A DNA stretch of 64,000 nucleotides from Hypholoma sublateritium FD-334 SS-4. Taxonomy: Eukaryota; Basidiomycota; Agaricomycetes; Agaricales; Strophariaceae. The position numbers and the translations under genes were made by a program. Each line of letters opens with the position of its first letter. Positions within the stretch are counted from its first letter, which is position 1. The DNA is taken from NCBI GenBank assembly GCA_000827495.1, contig KN817531.1:260444-324443 (forward strand). The letters are read 5' to 3'. Shown here piece by piece: positions 20,747-30,703 of this stretch. A model generated the notes under the pieces. That model was not told the DNA's origin. It saw nothing but the letters and a program-made list of their open reading frames with translations, and did no database searches.

Positions 20747-22399
20747 TCATACCTCTTGAGATGCACGTTCAATGTAAGCTGTTCCATGGTTAAGGCGATT
20801 ACTTTTATTGTCGTCGTCTGACTCCCCTGTCTTCTGATTTTTTGAAGATTTGTTCGCTTCTTCGATCGCTTTCTCCAATCCATTCCGTGCATTTTCAACG
20901 TAGCCGAATGCTTTGTCTGCTTGTGCCAAGAATGACTCGACAAATTTCTGGTCTTTATCCTTTTTTAAGTCGTTGAAGGCATTTTTACACTCGTGGAAGG
21001 AGGTCACCGCATTCGCAGTAGTATTAGAATCGTTGTTCGAAGGCGGGTCCCTGATCAAGTAACTTGGCAAGCATTTACTCTTAATCGCTCCACAGATGCA
21101 GCTCTTCCAGAGGTTCCAGGAAGGCGTGTTGTTAGGAATGAGCTCGTCAAGAATTCCTTCGGGTTTCGCGTCTTCAAAGTCAAAGTACGCCATCGTGAAT
21201 GCCACAGCAGCGGACCATCGGTCCGAAGTGAATTTGTAGCACGCCGGTTTGCGCCCTATGACCTTGAAAAGCAGTTCCGTCTGCATTTCCTCGCGGTCGA
21301 AGGAAGCGAGATAGCCGTTGCATATCCACGACATGGCGAGCGTGGAAAGGAACAGTATTTGGCCAATTAATTTCCCTTGCGGAATGAGAAAGAGCTGGAG
21401 GAGGAACTGGACGAGGAGGAGAATGGAGCAGTACCCAATTTTGTGATATTTGCGATCCCTGCTGTATTCTAAGCGGTATCCTGAATGAAGGATAGTGCTA
21501 ATGATGCGCTCGGTGCCCTGTACGATGATAATATTCTTCGAATCCCACATTACACCGTGGCCAGGCGGAGATTCTTCTGACGGCTTCTTCAAGTCGAGGC
21601 ACAGGTTGCCCGTTCCAAGGACGAGTAACGTTATTCCGTTTGCAAATGTCCCGTAGAGAATCATTGAGAACGAGAACCAGTCGCCATACAAGGCTGCTAA
21701 GACGCTCGACGCGAAAGAGAAAAAAATAGTGGCCATGATTCCGGTGATACCGAGAGGGGGGATGGGTTGGAAATGTTTCTCCGCGACTTTGGAATCTACG
21801 TTCCAATTTTTCTCGTCGAAATCGGCGAAATCGACGACGGTGACGACAATATCTCTGTGTTTCTCGGCAGGTTTGGCTTCGGAGGGAATGGGAGTCACCA
21901 ATGGACTGAACGTGGAACCAGCACCGGGTCTTGGTGATAGCTCGGGAGCACTGGACGTCGTCGATGCAGTCTTATCACGGCGTGCAGATGAAGTAGCGTT
22001 CGCGGCAAAATCCCCGTTTGCTATAACTTTGTCCGGATTTTCGCAGTAACGCGCGATCAAGTAGGACAAATGGCCCGTGGTGGCGAGCTGCGTGCCGGAG
22101 TACACCCCGGTGTAGCGCGGGCCGGACTTGGCGTCGAGCTCGAGCAGCTTTGCGGGCGTGACGGTTGGGCCGGGGAATAGCCCGTCCCAGAACGTCGAGT
22201 CAGGGAGGATGCCGTATTTCTTGGCGACGAAGTAGCTCCCGGGCGAGTTGTACCAACCCATCCAGCGCCGGCCCGGGATAAGGTGGACGCTATTCATCGC
22301 CGCAAATGCCTCCTCGCCTCCGAAGAACCCTGCGATACCGGACGAGTCGAGGCTGAATTTGTCCTTGCCGAGGTGGGGATGGAGGATCGGGAATCGCAT
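20747..22399 (-). CDS. Membrane protein of unknown function, about 550 residues
   Basis: This is a single long open frame from ATG at 22399 to the stop at 20747, without obvious introns. The N-terminal third is soluble and contains FFGGEEAFAAMNSVHLIPGR. A Ser/Pro linker follows, then hydrophobic segments at roughly residues 215-275 (GIMATIFFSFASSVLAALYG, FANGITLLVLGTGNL) and 325-360 (CSILLLVQFLLQLFLIPQG, ILFLSTLAMSWICNGYLASF), giving four to five membrane spans. The C-terminus is highly charged, with Asn/Lys/Glu-rich helices. No enzyme motif was found. It resembles uncharacterised Agaricomycete membrane proteins. A donor-like GGTATGA at the very end means the true C-terminus could be encoded further downstream. 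Confidence 0.65.
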   Translation of the reverse strand: MRFPILHPHLGKDKFSLDSSGIAGFFGGEEAFAAMNSVHLIPGRRWMGWYNSPGSYFVAKKYGILPDSTFWDGLFPGPTVTPAKLLELDAKSGPRYTGVYSGTQLATTGHLSYLIARYCENPDKVIANGDFAANATSSARRDKTASTTSSAPELSPRPGAGSTFSPLVTPIPSEAKPAEKHRDIVVTVVDFADFDEKNWNVDSKVAEKHFQPIPPLGITGIMATIFFSFASSVLAALYGDWFSFSMILYGTFANGITLLVLGTGNLCLDLKKPSEESPPGHGVMWDSKNIIIVQGTERIISTILHSGYRLEYSRDRKYHKIGYCSILLLVQFLLQLFLIPQGKLIGQILFLSTLAMSWICNGYLASFDREEMQTELLFKVIGRKPACYKFTSDRWSAAVAFTMAYFDFEDAKPEGILDELIPNNTPSWNLWKSCICGAIKSKCLPSYLIRDPPSNNDSNTTANAVTSFHECKNAFNDLKKDKDQKFVESFLAQADKAFGYVENARNGLEKAIEEANKSSKNQKTGESDDDNKSNRLNHGTAYIERASQEV

Positions 22400-25300
22400 G
22401 GATGTAAGTCGTTAGGGTATCGCGGAGAGGAAGGGGTATGATTACGAGGGCGAGCTGCAGAAAGTAGGAGAGAGAATGTGAGTGGCTGGACCCGGGATGG
22501 ATGGAAAAATTACGCAGGTAGTTGGAAAGTAGTCTGACCAGAATTGAGTGTAAGTTATAGTCAAGAGGCGCTGAGAGTTGCTTTAGGTGATCGATAGTGG
22601 GAGGATCGTTAGGAGTGGAAGCAACCACCGCCGCAGGTGGTGGTCACTGAAAGAAGTCAAAGGGATCACCGTGCGCACACCTTGTACGTAGATTCGTGGT
22701 AACGTCTCCACATTGCCGTCGTGATCGCTGTGCGAAACAAGCATTTCGGCTGTCAAATCATCGTCGACCTTGCGGCTATGCAACGGCGATCACCTGTCCG
22801 ACGCATCGCATCATACATGATATTGAATGGGCGCTTACTACGTACTAGGCGCTTATCGTTCAACCCCTTGGATTAAGTGGAGGTAAGCTCTTAAGAATTG
22901 GTATCTCTCTCTAGTTTTGACTCTGGGAAACAGGGTTTCGCGAATCTTGATCTGCAAAAGGATAGCCAACCCACGATGGAATGCGTCCCCGAGTTTAGGT
23001 ATACTTACTCTGTATATATAGTAGGCTATACAAATAAGAGGATACGATGATCATGCACACCTCCATGATGTGCCGCACTATACTGTTCATTTCCTACTTA
23101 TTTGTTTGCTGTCAACGAAAATACCATGTCCTCATCGCCTCCTCGATTAGCCTTCCTTTATGTGGCGCCCCACCTGCGCATGCCCGGGTCGATCGCGCGA
23201 ACATCGCATGCAGCGTGTCTCCAGCGCAGTGGGGCTATGCTTCGACTACGGACATTCCGTCCTGCTTCCCATCGTTCGTTGAGGGCGCTGCTGGGCCCTA
23301 GCGCATGCAGGCAGAAAGAAGCTCGTGCGCCCAAGACTCCGGCTAGCATGTTGGAGACCGCGAGAACACACGCTGGCCAGGCAGACTCCTGCTGCAGATG
23401 GATTGGCAGGCGTGCGAAGGAGGAACTCCGGCCGCTCGCCGAGGGCGCTGCAGGTCGGAGGTGCGTCTCGCAATTGGATCTGCTCTTTTGTTCTTCCAAA
23501 CTGCTGTACAATTGCTGCATTCGGTCTCACTATTTACGCATGGCTGTGGCAATTGTAATTTATACTGTACATGTACAAGCCACGCGGTCGTGGTTTAGGC
23601 GCGCATGCGATATTGGGGCTGCAGACTCGGAGCTTTAGCGTGCGAATGCGCAAGCGCAAGCGCTCTCTGAGACGGTGGCGAGGTCGAGCGTGAAACGTGC
23701 GCCCGGTGTCATTGCAGGGTCGCTATATGTACTCGACGTGGGTGCGCATCGAGGGGGCGTGCCACAGCCTCGCTGATGTAAACTACAGCACAGGAAGTAC
23801 TTTCAGTTATTGAATAGAAAGCTAAGAATAGCTCAGATAGCCAGTGCGCCGACGTATGTGTTGGGAACGGCACAAGCGCCGCCGCAAAAGACGTGCATAT
23901 CTTCGTTATCTACAACAACGTGGAAGACACAGTGGGCTGCTATATATCTGGAACGGCGATGTCATCCGTACATATGAAGATTTTGAGGGCGCACATGCGT
24001 GCAGAATCGCGGCGTCGAGCTGCGGTGGGGAGGATTACGACTGGCGATGACTACCTATCTAACGCATCGCATAAAATCAGCGGGGCGCTTAGACTGGATG
24101 GTTCCTCTCGTTTGAAAGAGAAGATCAATAGTGAGATGGATGTTGTATAATACTATGGAACGATGAAAACACACACCTTTGTTCTCCAGACGGCCTGGCT
24201 TGCATTATGTTCTGCTGCCTGCACATTGCCACCGAGAACACATTTTTTCGATGTGCTATGTACTGTCCAATTCCTGAGGCAGTGCATACTATGCCTACAC
24301 CGCTTCCCTAGTGAGGCTCCTGCTGTACTATTTCCTACCTCTGCATGATATTATAGAAGCTATTCCACGAACACGGCATCTGGCGTCGTGAGCTGCGGTG
24401 CTATTTATTCCGTGGCCCAGCGCGCTAAAGCGTCATGGGCACCCGCACGTAGACTTGAGATAGACTGTTTCAATGCATATGTGCGCTAGGCAGGCTCACG
24501 GCAGATGAGGAGCTTCGCCGTCTGGTAATATGATCGCCATTCGTGGGTAACGGTGCGTACCAGTGTGTGTGGCGCAGGTTATTTGCAGATCAATGCGTGC
24601 ACTCGGCGCCGAGGCTGACACACGCAGTGCTCCTGCGAAAAGGCAGGAGAGGCAGGCGTGCTACCGCGGCGCTAATTATACCGCGATATTTCTGTAAATA
24701 GACGTCTAATAATAGTTCATCGACCAGAATAGCGGCGACGCATATGGCGCGGACTGCGCATAACCAGAAGTGCGAGCAGTGCGCACACAGGCGGCGCGGG
24801 CGCGGGCGCTGGCTCTGCGCCTCCGCAAGGAATCCACGCTTCCACAACATCCATTCCCCCGCGGTACGTATAGAACGGCAGTGCGCACGTGCGGCGCCTG
24901 CGTACGCGCACCGGTTGCGCGGCCGGGAAGGGCGTCAAGCCCACCGCGCGTCTCGCGTGGGTGCGCCATATCTTATCGCGTACTCTATCTCTGTATAACT
25001 ATCGCGCCTAATCGCCGTCACCCTGTAAATACTCTCAGCGCAAGCCAGCCGTGACCTCCTAATAATGGCCAATATATAGGACACGGAGAAGCACCCGGCC
25101 CCGTGCGCGTGGATTCATATATTATGAGCCGCATTGGGGGACGCCGTCCCCATTCGCACGTCTAGGGGGCTGACGCACCTCGTAGTCCACCACGCAGTAC
25201 CGGGCCTGGGAACCTCCACGCAAGTAAGTTATATTTCCAATATATGCCATACCTAACTAGCACTGCCCAGGCTCGGAAAGCCTTGCTTTGGATTACGGTT

Positions 25301-25491
25301 GCATATATCAAGCTTCTTCATCCTCTTCTCAGCCCAAGATCCTAGATCACCGAAATATCCTTCTGGGTCATCACCTCGCCACGTTTGTAACGCATACCAA
25401 ATGTGGCATGCGTCTTTCCCTGATTGAATTGCACGCTCGTAATTGGGTGCTTGACTGAAGAGAGCCTACGCGTTGAAAGGCGATTACTTAT
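22400..25491. other. Gene-poor, repeat-like region
   Basis: About 3 kb with GC-rich blocks and no supported gene. A short open stretch on the minus strand at about 22660-22740 (AEMLVSHSDHDGNVETLPRI) followed by GGTGCGCA could be an upstream exon of the membrane-protein gene, but this is weak. From about 24854 to 25110 lies one copy of a dispersed repeat, listed separately. ORFs around 23100-23640 and 24590-25050 look like non-coding GC-rich sequence. Confidence 0.4.
24854..25110 (+). repeat. Dispersed repeat, copy 1
   Basis: About 255 bp similar in the same orientation to 27401-27645. Shared blocks include CACCGGTTGCGC, GCGTCAAGCCCACCGCGCGT, TGTATAACT, CCTAATCGC..TCACCCTG and CACGGAGA.GCACCCGG. 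No protein is encoded. It is likely a non-autonomous mobile element or a fragment of one. Confidence 0.75.
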
Positions 25492-26747
25492 TTATTCTTT
25501 CACTAAAAAAACAGTACGCACATTGAAATAATGCCTGGCCCATGTCATGTACTGTGTGTGTTCGACCGGAGTTGTGTCGTCAGGTACTCGAGTGATTGAA
25601 GGGGCAGCCATCTCATTTGTCACCAGATCCACTGTTACTGCCATCAATGGGTCAGATAAGATAGCTGGCACGATACACCCAGTCTCCCAGTCATAAAGAG
25701 ACGTCACGAGAGGTAGGCCATTTGCATCCATTGTAATCGACATGTTGTGAATGCCGAAATCGCCGTGGTCGAGAACGAGACGATAAAGAGAGGCCTCATC
25801 ACTGTCTGTGGGGACGATATGTGGGATGAGGCGCAAGAGGGATTGCTTGGCCGCTACCGCAATAGGGCCGACGGTGTTATCATCATCCTCCCACCCGATC
25901 ATGTCGCCTATGTTCCTGATTGTCGCTTCAATTTTGGAAGTGAGAAGAGCAACACAGAACTCGCGCGTGGGAGCAACGGGAATGGGAAGTGATTTAGGCC
26001 TCTGTTCAAAGAGACGTTCGCGGAGCCAAACAGTGGCGAAGTCGAGGGGGAGATCGAAGTTGAACAGCGATGCGCGAATATGGGCTGACTGAGCAAGAAG
26101 ACTGGCCTAGAGAGCAGGTTGTCACTTGCATTGAGCAGAGCAGATGGCTGAAATTGGCACGCACCTTCCCCTCTGGGCTGAGATCGTACCATACATTATT
26201 CTCTCCTTCCGCTCTCTCGAACACGAACAAGCGGCGGCCCGCGATATCCTCAGGGAGATCAAGTCTGGGACCAATGTTCTGCACTGGGATACGGTAGTAA
26301 AGCAGGCGCGAGGCCAAGATATCAGGCACCGAGTGCAAGAGCTCGTACACCGCCACTTCGAACTTGGCCTCGGGAACCTGTACTTCAATTGGAAACCCGT
26401 CAAAGTCGGGCATGTTGACATCGCCGCGAGCCAAACGTGCTACGATGTCGGGATGATTCCATAGTTTCAGGTGGAAACCCTGTGCGTCACCCAACCTCAG
26501 TCTCAGCATGGAATCAAGTTGATTCTGAAGGTTGCAAGCAGGAACGCGCGTAGTTATTAGAGCCCTTGTGTACGATCGGAATGTCAATCACTTGAGTACT
26601 AAGATTCTCCTCAATCTCTTGAACAAGTAGATTTACATCCCAAACACCGTGGAAAGGGCTGTTGCCGCTGCGGACCAAGGTGAGAAGATGCTTGCCGTCG
26701 AAGTCGATGCCATCCTGCATCTTGGGCCACTCGTCACGGAAGGCCAT
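25492..26747 (-). CDS. APH-family phosphotransferase (aminoglycoside-phosphotransferase fold)
   Basis: This is a small-molecule or protein-kinase-like phosphotransferase of the APH fold, common in fungi and usually of unknown substrate. Exon 1 from ATG at 26747 reads MAFRDEWPKMQDGIDFDGKH. After an intron comes GFHLKLWNHPDIVARLARGD and VPEAKFEVAVYELLHSVPDI (the N-lobe), then NIGPRLDLPEDIAGRRLFVF. A second intron precedes ASLFNFDLPLDFATVWLRER. The catalytic loop LDHGDFGIHNMSI and the metal-binding segment SLYDWETGCIVPAILSDP (about 25660-25770) match the family HGDxxxxN and D-W-E motifs. The stop is at 25492. The first donor is non-consensus, so the exon 1 join is less sure. The catalytic residues are intact, so the enzyme is probably active. 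It sits alone between repeat-rich stretches. Confidence 0.7.
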
Positions 26748-27400
26748 AACGCACTTATTGAGAGTGAGAGTTTCGGAAATGCTACTGAGTCAAACTGTAT
26801 GGTGGTAACCGTAACGCATAACGCAGCCTCGGTTGCTATCAAAAAAGGTAACCCAAAAAAGGAAATATTATCCAAATGCATTGAAATTGCTGCTTGACCA
26901 ACCAATGTCCAACAAAAAAAAATCAAAAAATCGTGGAGCTCACTGCAGTTTCTTAAAAATGTATTTATGTGTACTGACTTAAGATTGACTTTGATATATT
27001 TCAAGCTCGCACAGGTCGCACTTTGTTTGCCTATGAGTCAGGGTGCGTAACGCATAACGCATAATGCATCGACCCAAACAGGTTTTGCTTAACGTAGCTC
27101 AACATGTATATATTATTTAGTTACTAGCAACACACCGATGAATGGGACTCGTACATGCAACGCGCAGTAAATGGCCATAAACAAAGTAGCAAATACAGGT
27201 GGACGTGGAGCAGCGGGTCTGAAACCCTTTCTACTTATGCCTGATTTCTCGGTGTTTAAATATTTGTAATCAAACTAATATGGTTGGGACCAACGGTTTA
27301 TTTCTGGGTCTTGTAGGGAATCGTGGCACAGAGGCGGCAGGCTTACAGGTAAACATGGTAGTAAACAGCAGGCCCCCGCCCAACCTCAGTACTAGTGCTA

Positions 27401-27645
27401 GATACCCCCGCGGCGCGTACAGAGCGGTAGCGTTTGCGTACACGCACCGGTTGCGCATCCGGGAAGAGCGTCAAGCCCACCGCGCGTCTTGCGTGGGTGC
27501 GCGTGGGTGCGCTACAGCCTATCGCGTATTCTATCTATGTATAACTCACGCCTAATCGCTATCACCCTGGAATTACATATTCTCAGCGCGCCCAATACCG
27601 GCCAATAAATAGCACACGGAGAGGCACCCGGCTCCGGGCGTGCGT
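27401..27645 (+). repeat. Dispersed repeat, copy 2
   Basis: This is the second copy of the element at 24854-25110, about 2.5 kb away in the same orientation. It begins near CCCCCGCGGCGCGTAC and runs to GCACCCGGCTCCG. A GCGTGGGTGC unit is doubled within it, unlike copy 1. The two flank the APH-family gene. Confidence 0.75.
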
Positions 27646-27913
27646 GCGTGCCGTGCACGACGCCGAAGGCTGGAGCGTGCGGAGTGGTATTCCACATACA
27701 TATTTTTATATACATAGGTTTACAGTGTGACGAGCATTTGCCCATGTACTTCTCCCTCGGTGCCGACACCGGGAATAGGCCCAAACACACGCGCGTGCGC
27801 TATTCCTGCGCCGCAGTCTGTCGTCCGAAATACGCATCCTATAATACCCCGTGTATTCCCCGCCGCTGCCGATCGTCTTGCCAGGCGGGGCCCGCGCTGC
27901 GCGGCGGGTGTCG

Positions 27914-28530
27914 TGCGCTACGAGTGTAAATCGCACTGCTCCGCGGGCTCGAATGCGCGAGGCGTGCGGCGCCGAGGGTGGGTGTGTACGGCGAGAGGGG
28001 ACACGCGCGGCGCAGGTGGGTTTATTGCTGTAAATAGCTTTCATCTGAAAATAGCTTCATTCTGTAATTATCTCTCCAGAAATAAAACGCACCGAAATAC
28101 ATAGGCGGGCGCGACACGCCGCGCGGGGGGTTGTCGCTCCAGCGCGGGGGCGGCGCTCTGCGATGCGTGTACCGGAGCCATGCGCCGGGCATCGTGCGCT
28201 ACGAGTGTGAATCGCCCTTCTCCGCGGGTTCGAATACGCGATGCGTACGGCGCCTCGGCGAGGACGCACAGCAGGGAGGCGTACCGGCGCGCGATGCGCA
28301 AGGTGCAGGCTGATTCATCCCTGTAAATATGTAGCGTTATTCTGTAAATAACTCGAGTAATATCCCTCCAGAAATAAAGCACTCCAAAATACATACGCGG
28401 GCGCACCACGCCGCGCGGGACTCTCGCGTCCAGCGATGTGCTGTGCGCTATGTACAAATAGGCACGCCCGGTGTGGGTCCCACGGACGGCCACAGCCCGC
28501 ACAGCGCCGGATGCGAACCCGGGGCCGGGG
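27914..28530 (+). repeat. Tandem repeat array, unit about 280 bp
   Basis: Two near-complete units (about 27914-28150 and 28192-28435) and a partial third (about 28442-28530) each begin with GTGCGCTA. Units 1 and 2 share GTGT(A/G)AATCGC, CTCCGCGGG(C/T)TCGAAT, CTGTAA(A)T, CTCCAGAAATAAA and ACGCCGCGCGGG. The segment GGGTTCGAATACG in unit 2 resembles the B box of a tRNA gene, and unit 1 has GGGCTCGAATGCG. No complete tRNA fold was seen. The pattern suits a tandemly repeated SINE-like or satellite sequence. Confidence 0.65.
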
Positions 28531-30703
28531 CGCGGGGGTGCGGGTGATAGCGCACGGAGCGCGGTCGTATATGTTTTGCGTGCACGGCACAAGCCAGACG
28601 TAGACCAGGCAGCTGTGGCGCACGATTGAATAACACCGCGCACCTCACCGCCGCCGTGCACTCGCGGCGCGCGCGTGTGTGTGATGCAATTCGAATCCAG
28701 GCATCCGTCGCGCTGCCGTTCGCGCTGCTCAGTACAGACGCCGCTATATACCTGTTCCTGGAAATCTGTATATTTGCACAGATAAACCTGCCCAGCGCGT
28801 GATGCGCATCATCTACCTTGGGAGGCAGGGCGTCGACGTACAAACGGCACTGACTATGTATACAGGGTGCCTCTGAATCCAACGCGGTCTGCGCCCCCCA
28901 GACCAGCCGGCGGACGAACAGAAATTTCCGCGCCTCGAAGCTATGGATAGCGCACGCGCTGCTTAGCAGACGTAAGAACCCACCGCGCCGTTACGCCGAA
29001 CATTGACAGAACTATTGCCTATGTTTACATGAAGATATCATTACCATCGTGTACGGGCGACCGAACATCACCAATCCAGGAAGATGTTTGTCTGCGTACG
29101 CACAGAAGAAAATGGGTTCTAGGACGCCTCCGCCCGAGCCTGAGAGCGCCTCGCGAGCGAGGAGAATGTTTTTTATGTAAAAATTGACGAAGACGACGAC
29201 GAAGCATCGCAGGCTTGGCGCTCTTCGGCTCGGTGTGGTGGACGAAGGCGATTTTCGTGTGTAGGCGGGTTTGCCTTCAGACTTCTAGAGTGTTAAGCTG
29301 TATGCGGGTGCGAAGGCGATTTTCGGGCAGGCCGGTTGCGTTCTAGGGTATGTTATGTTATGTTATGTACGTACAGCGTACGTTGACAGTCGGTTCTTCT
29401 CGGTGCGTCATCGTTGAATCGATTAACGACATCTGATAAACTACAGCGCGTCGGGATGATCAGCAGGCAATTATACCATTACGGCTGATGTGGACAGTAG
29501 AGTACAAGCGCCCGCGCCGAGCCCTTCCCCGGTGGGCGATTGCGGTGGGCGATGGACCTACTACATAATAAAAAGTATTCAGTAATCCGAGGCGCGCTGT
29601 AGATATGTAGGTAAGGCGAGGCACGCCACCTGCACATGGGCGCCGACTCGGATGTCCCGCACTACGCCCGCGGCCGCGCCTAGAACCGCGCGCGCTTACA
29701 CACGCGCCGGCGAGGCGGAGGGGGGCTTGGCGCTGTCTTGGTACTATGCTAGTGTGTATATGTGTGTGGGCTGCATCATCATCATGGTGGGCGTGGCGGG
29801 TGGGTCCTCGATGCGATCATGGCTGAATGGCCGGAAGTAAGTAGGACGGGACGGGACGCAGCGGCGATACGCATCTGGGATGCGGGCTATTATTACTCGT
29901 TAATTATGCGCTTACTTACAACTGGCGTAAAGTTATATGACAGACGGGTGGGCGCGCTGCGGACCCGGGGTGTCGGCGCGGCGGGGGCTGGGCGTATCTC
30001 GGCGTGCTGACTTTGGCAGGCCGCATCTCGGCGCGTGCAGGCGAAAGTGCTGGCAGGGCAAGGCGCCTGACGCTGTCCCGCGGCGCGCGCGCGTGGAGCC
30101 GCGCACGGGACGGACGCTTCGCTGGGCGAGGCAAGAATAGAAATAGAAATAGGCAGACTCGGACGAGGCGAGAATAGCTGGACATACACGCGGAGGCGCC
30201 GGGCGGCGCCGGCACGATGGGCCGGTGCGCCGGCTGACGCCGGCGTGCGTGCGTCGGGTGCGCAGTCGTGTTTGACGGTGGCTGACGGCGGCTGAGGCCG
30301 AGGAGGCGAGGCGCGGGCGTGATGCGCATGGGTATGGCGACGGCAGGCGGGCGGGCGGGTGGGTGGGTCAGGACGCATGACGCGGGCGTCGATTCCGTCA
30401 TGGCTTGGGTGCCGGCACGCCCGCCCGCTGCGCTGGGGTGGGTTTGCTGGCTGGCTGGGCGACGGCCCAGAAGCGCTGCCCCAACGCACGTCTGCGCCGC
30501 AGAAGCCCATGACAGACAACGCGCGAGAAGCACCCCGCTGCGCCCGGCGGCGGGGGCGTGCCACAGCCAGCGCACGGCGCGAGCGATCCCTCCCGAGCGT
30601 GCGACGCCGGCCGGGCCGCGGGCGAGATCGGGCGGGGATCTGCTTATGACGACGTGCGGCGAATCTGAAGCGGCGTGCACGCACACCCTCCCTCCCTCTC
30701 CCN

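Larger units (their letters stand above)
26748..30703. other. Repeat-rich region, about 4 kb, no supported gene
   Basis: Contents by position: two direct copies of CGTAACGCATAACGCA at about 26816 and 27046, copy 2 of the dispersed repeat at 27401-27645, a tandem array at 27914-28530, a short TATGT repeat at about 29352-29372, and a very GC-rich stretch from about 29900 that leads into the next gene. The ORF at 29893-31503 on the minus strand is a shadow made possible by high GC content. Confidence 0.45.
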
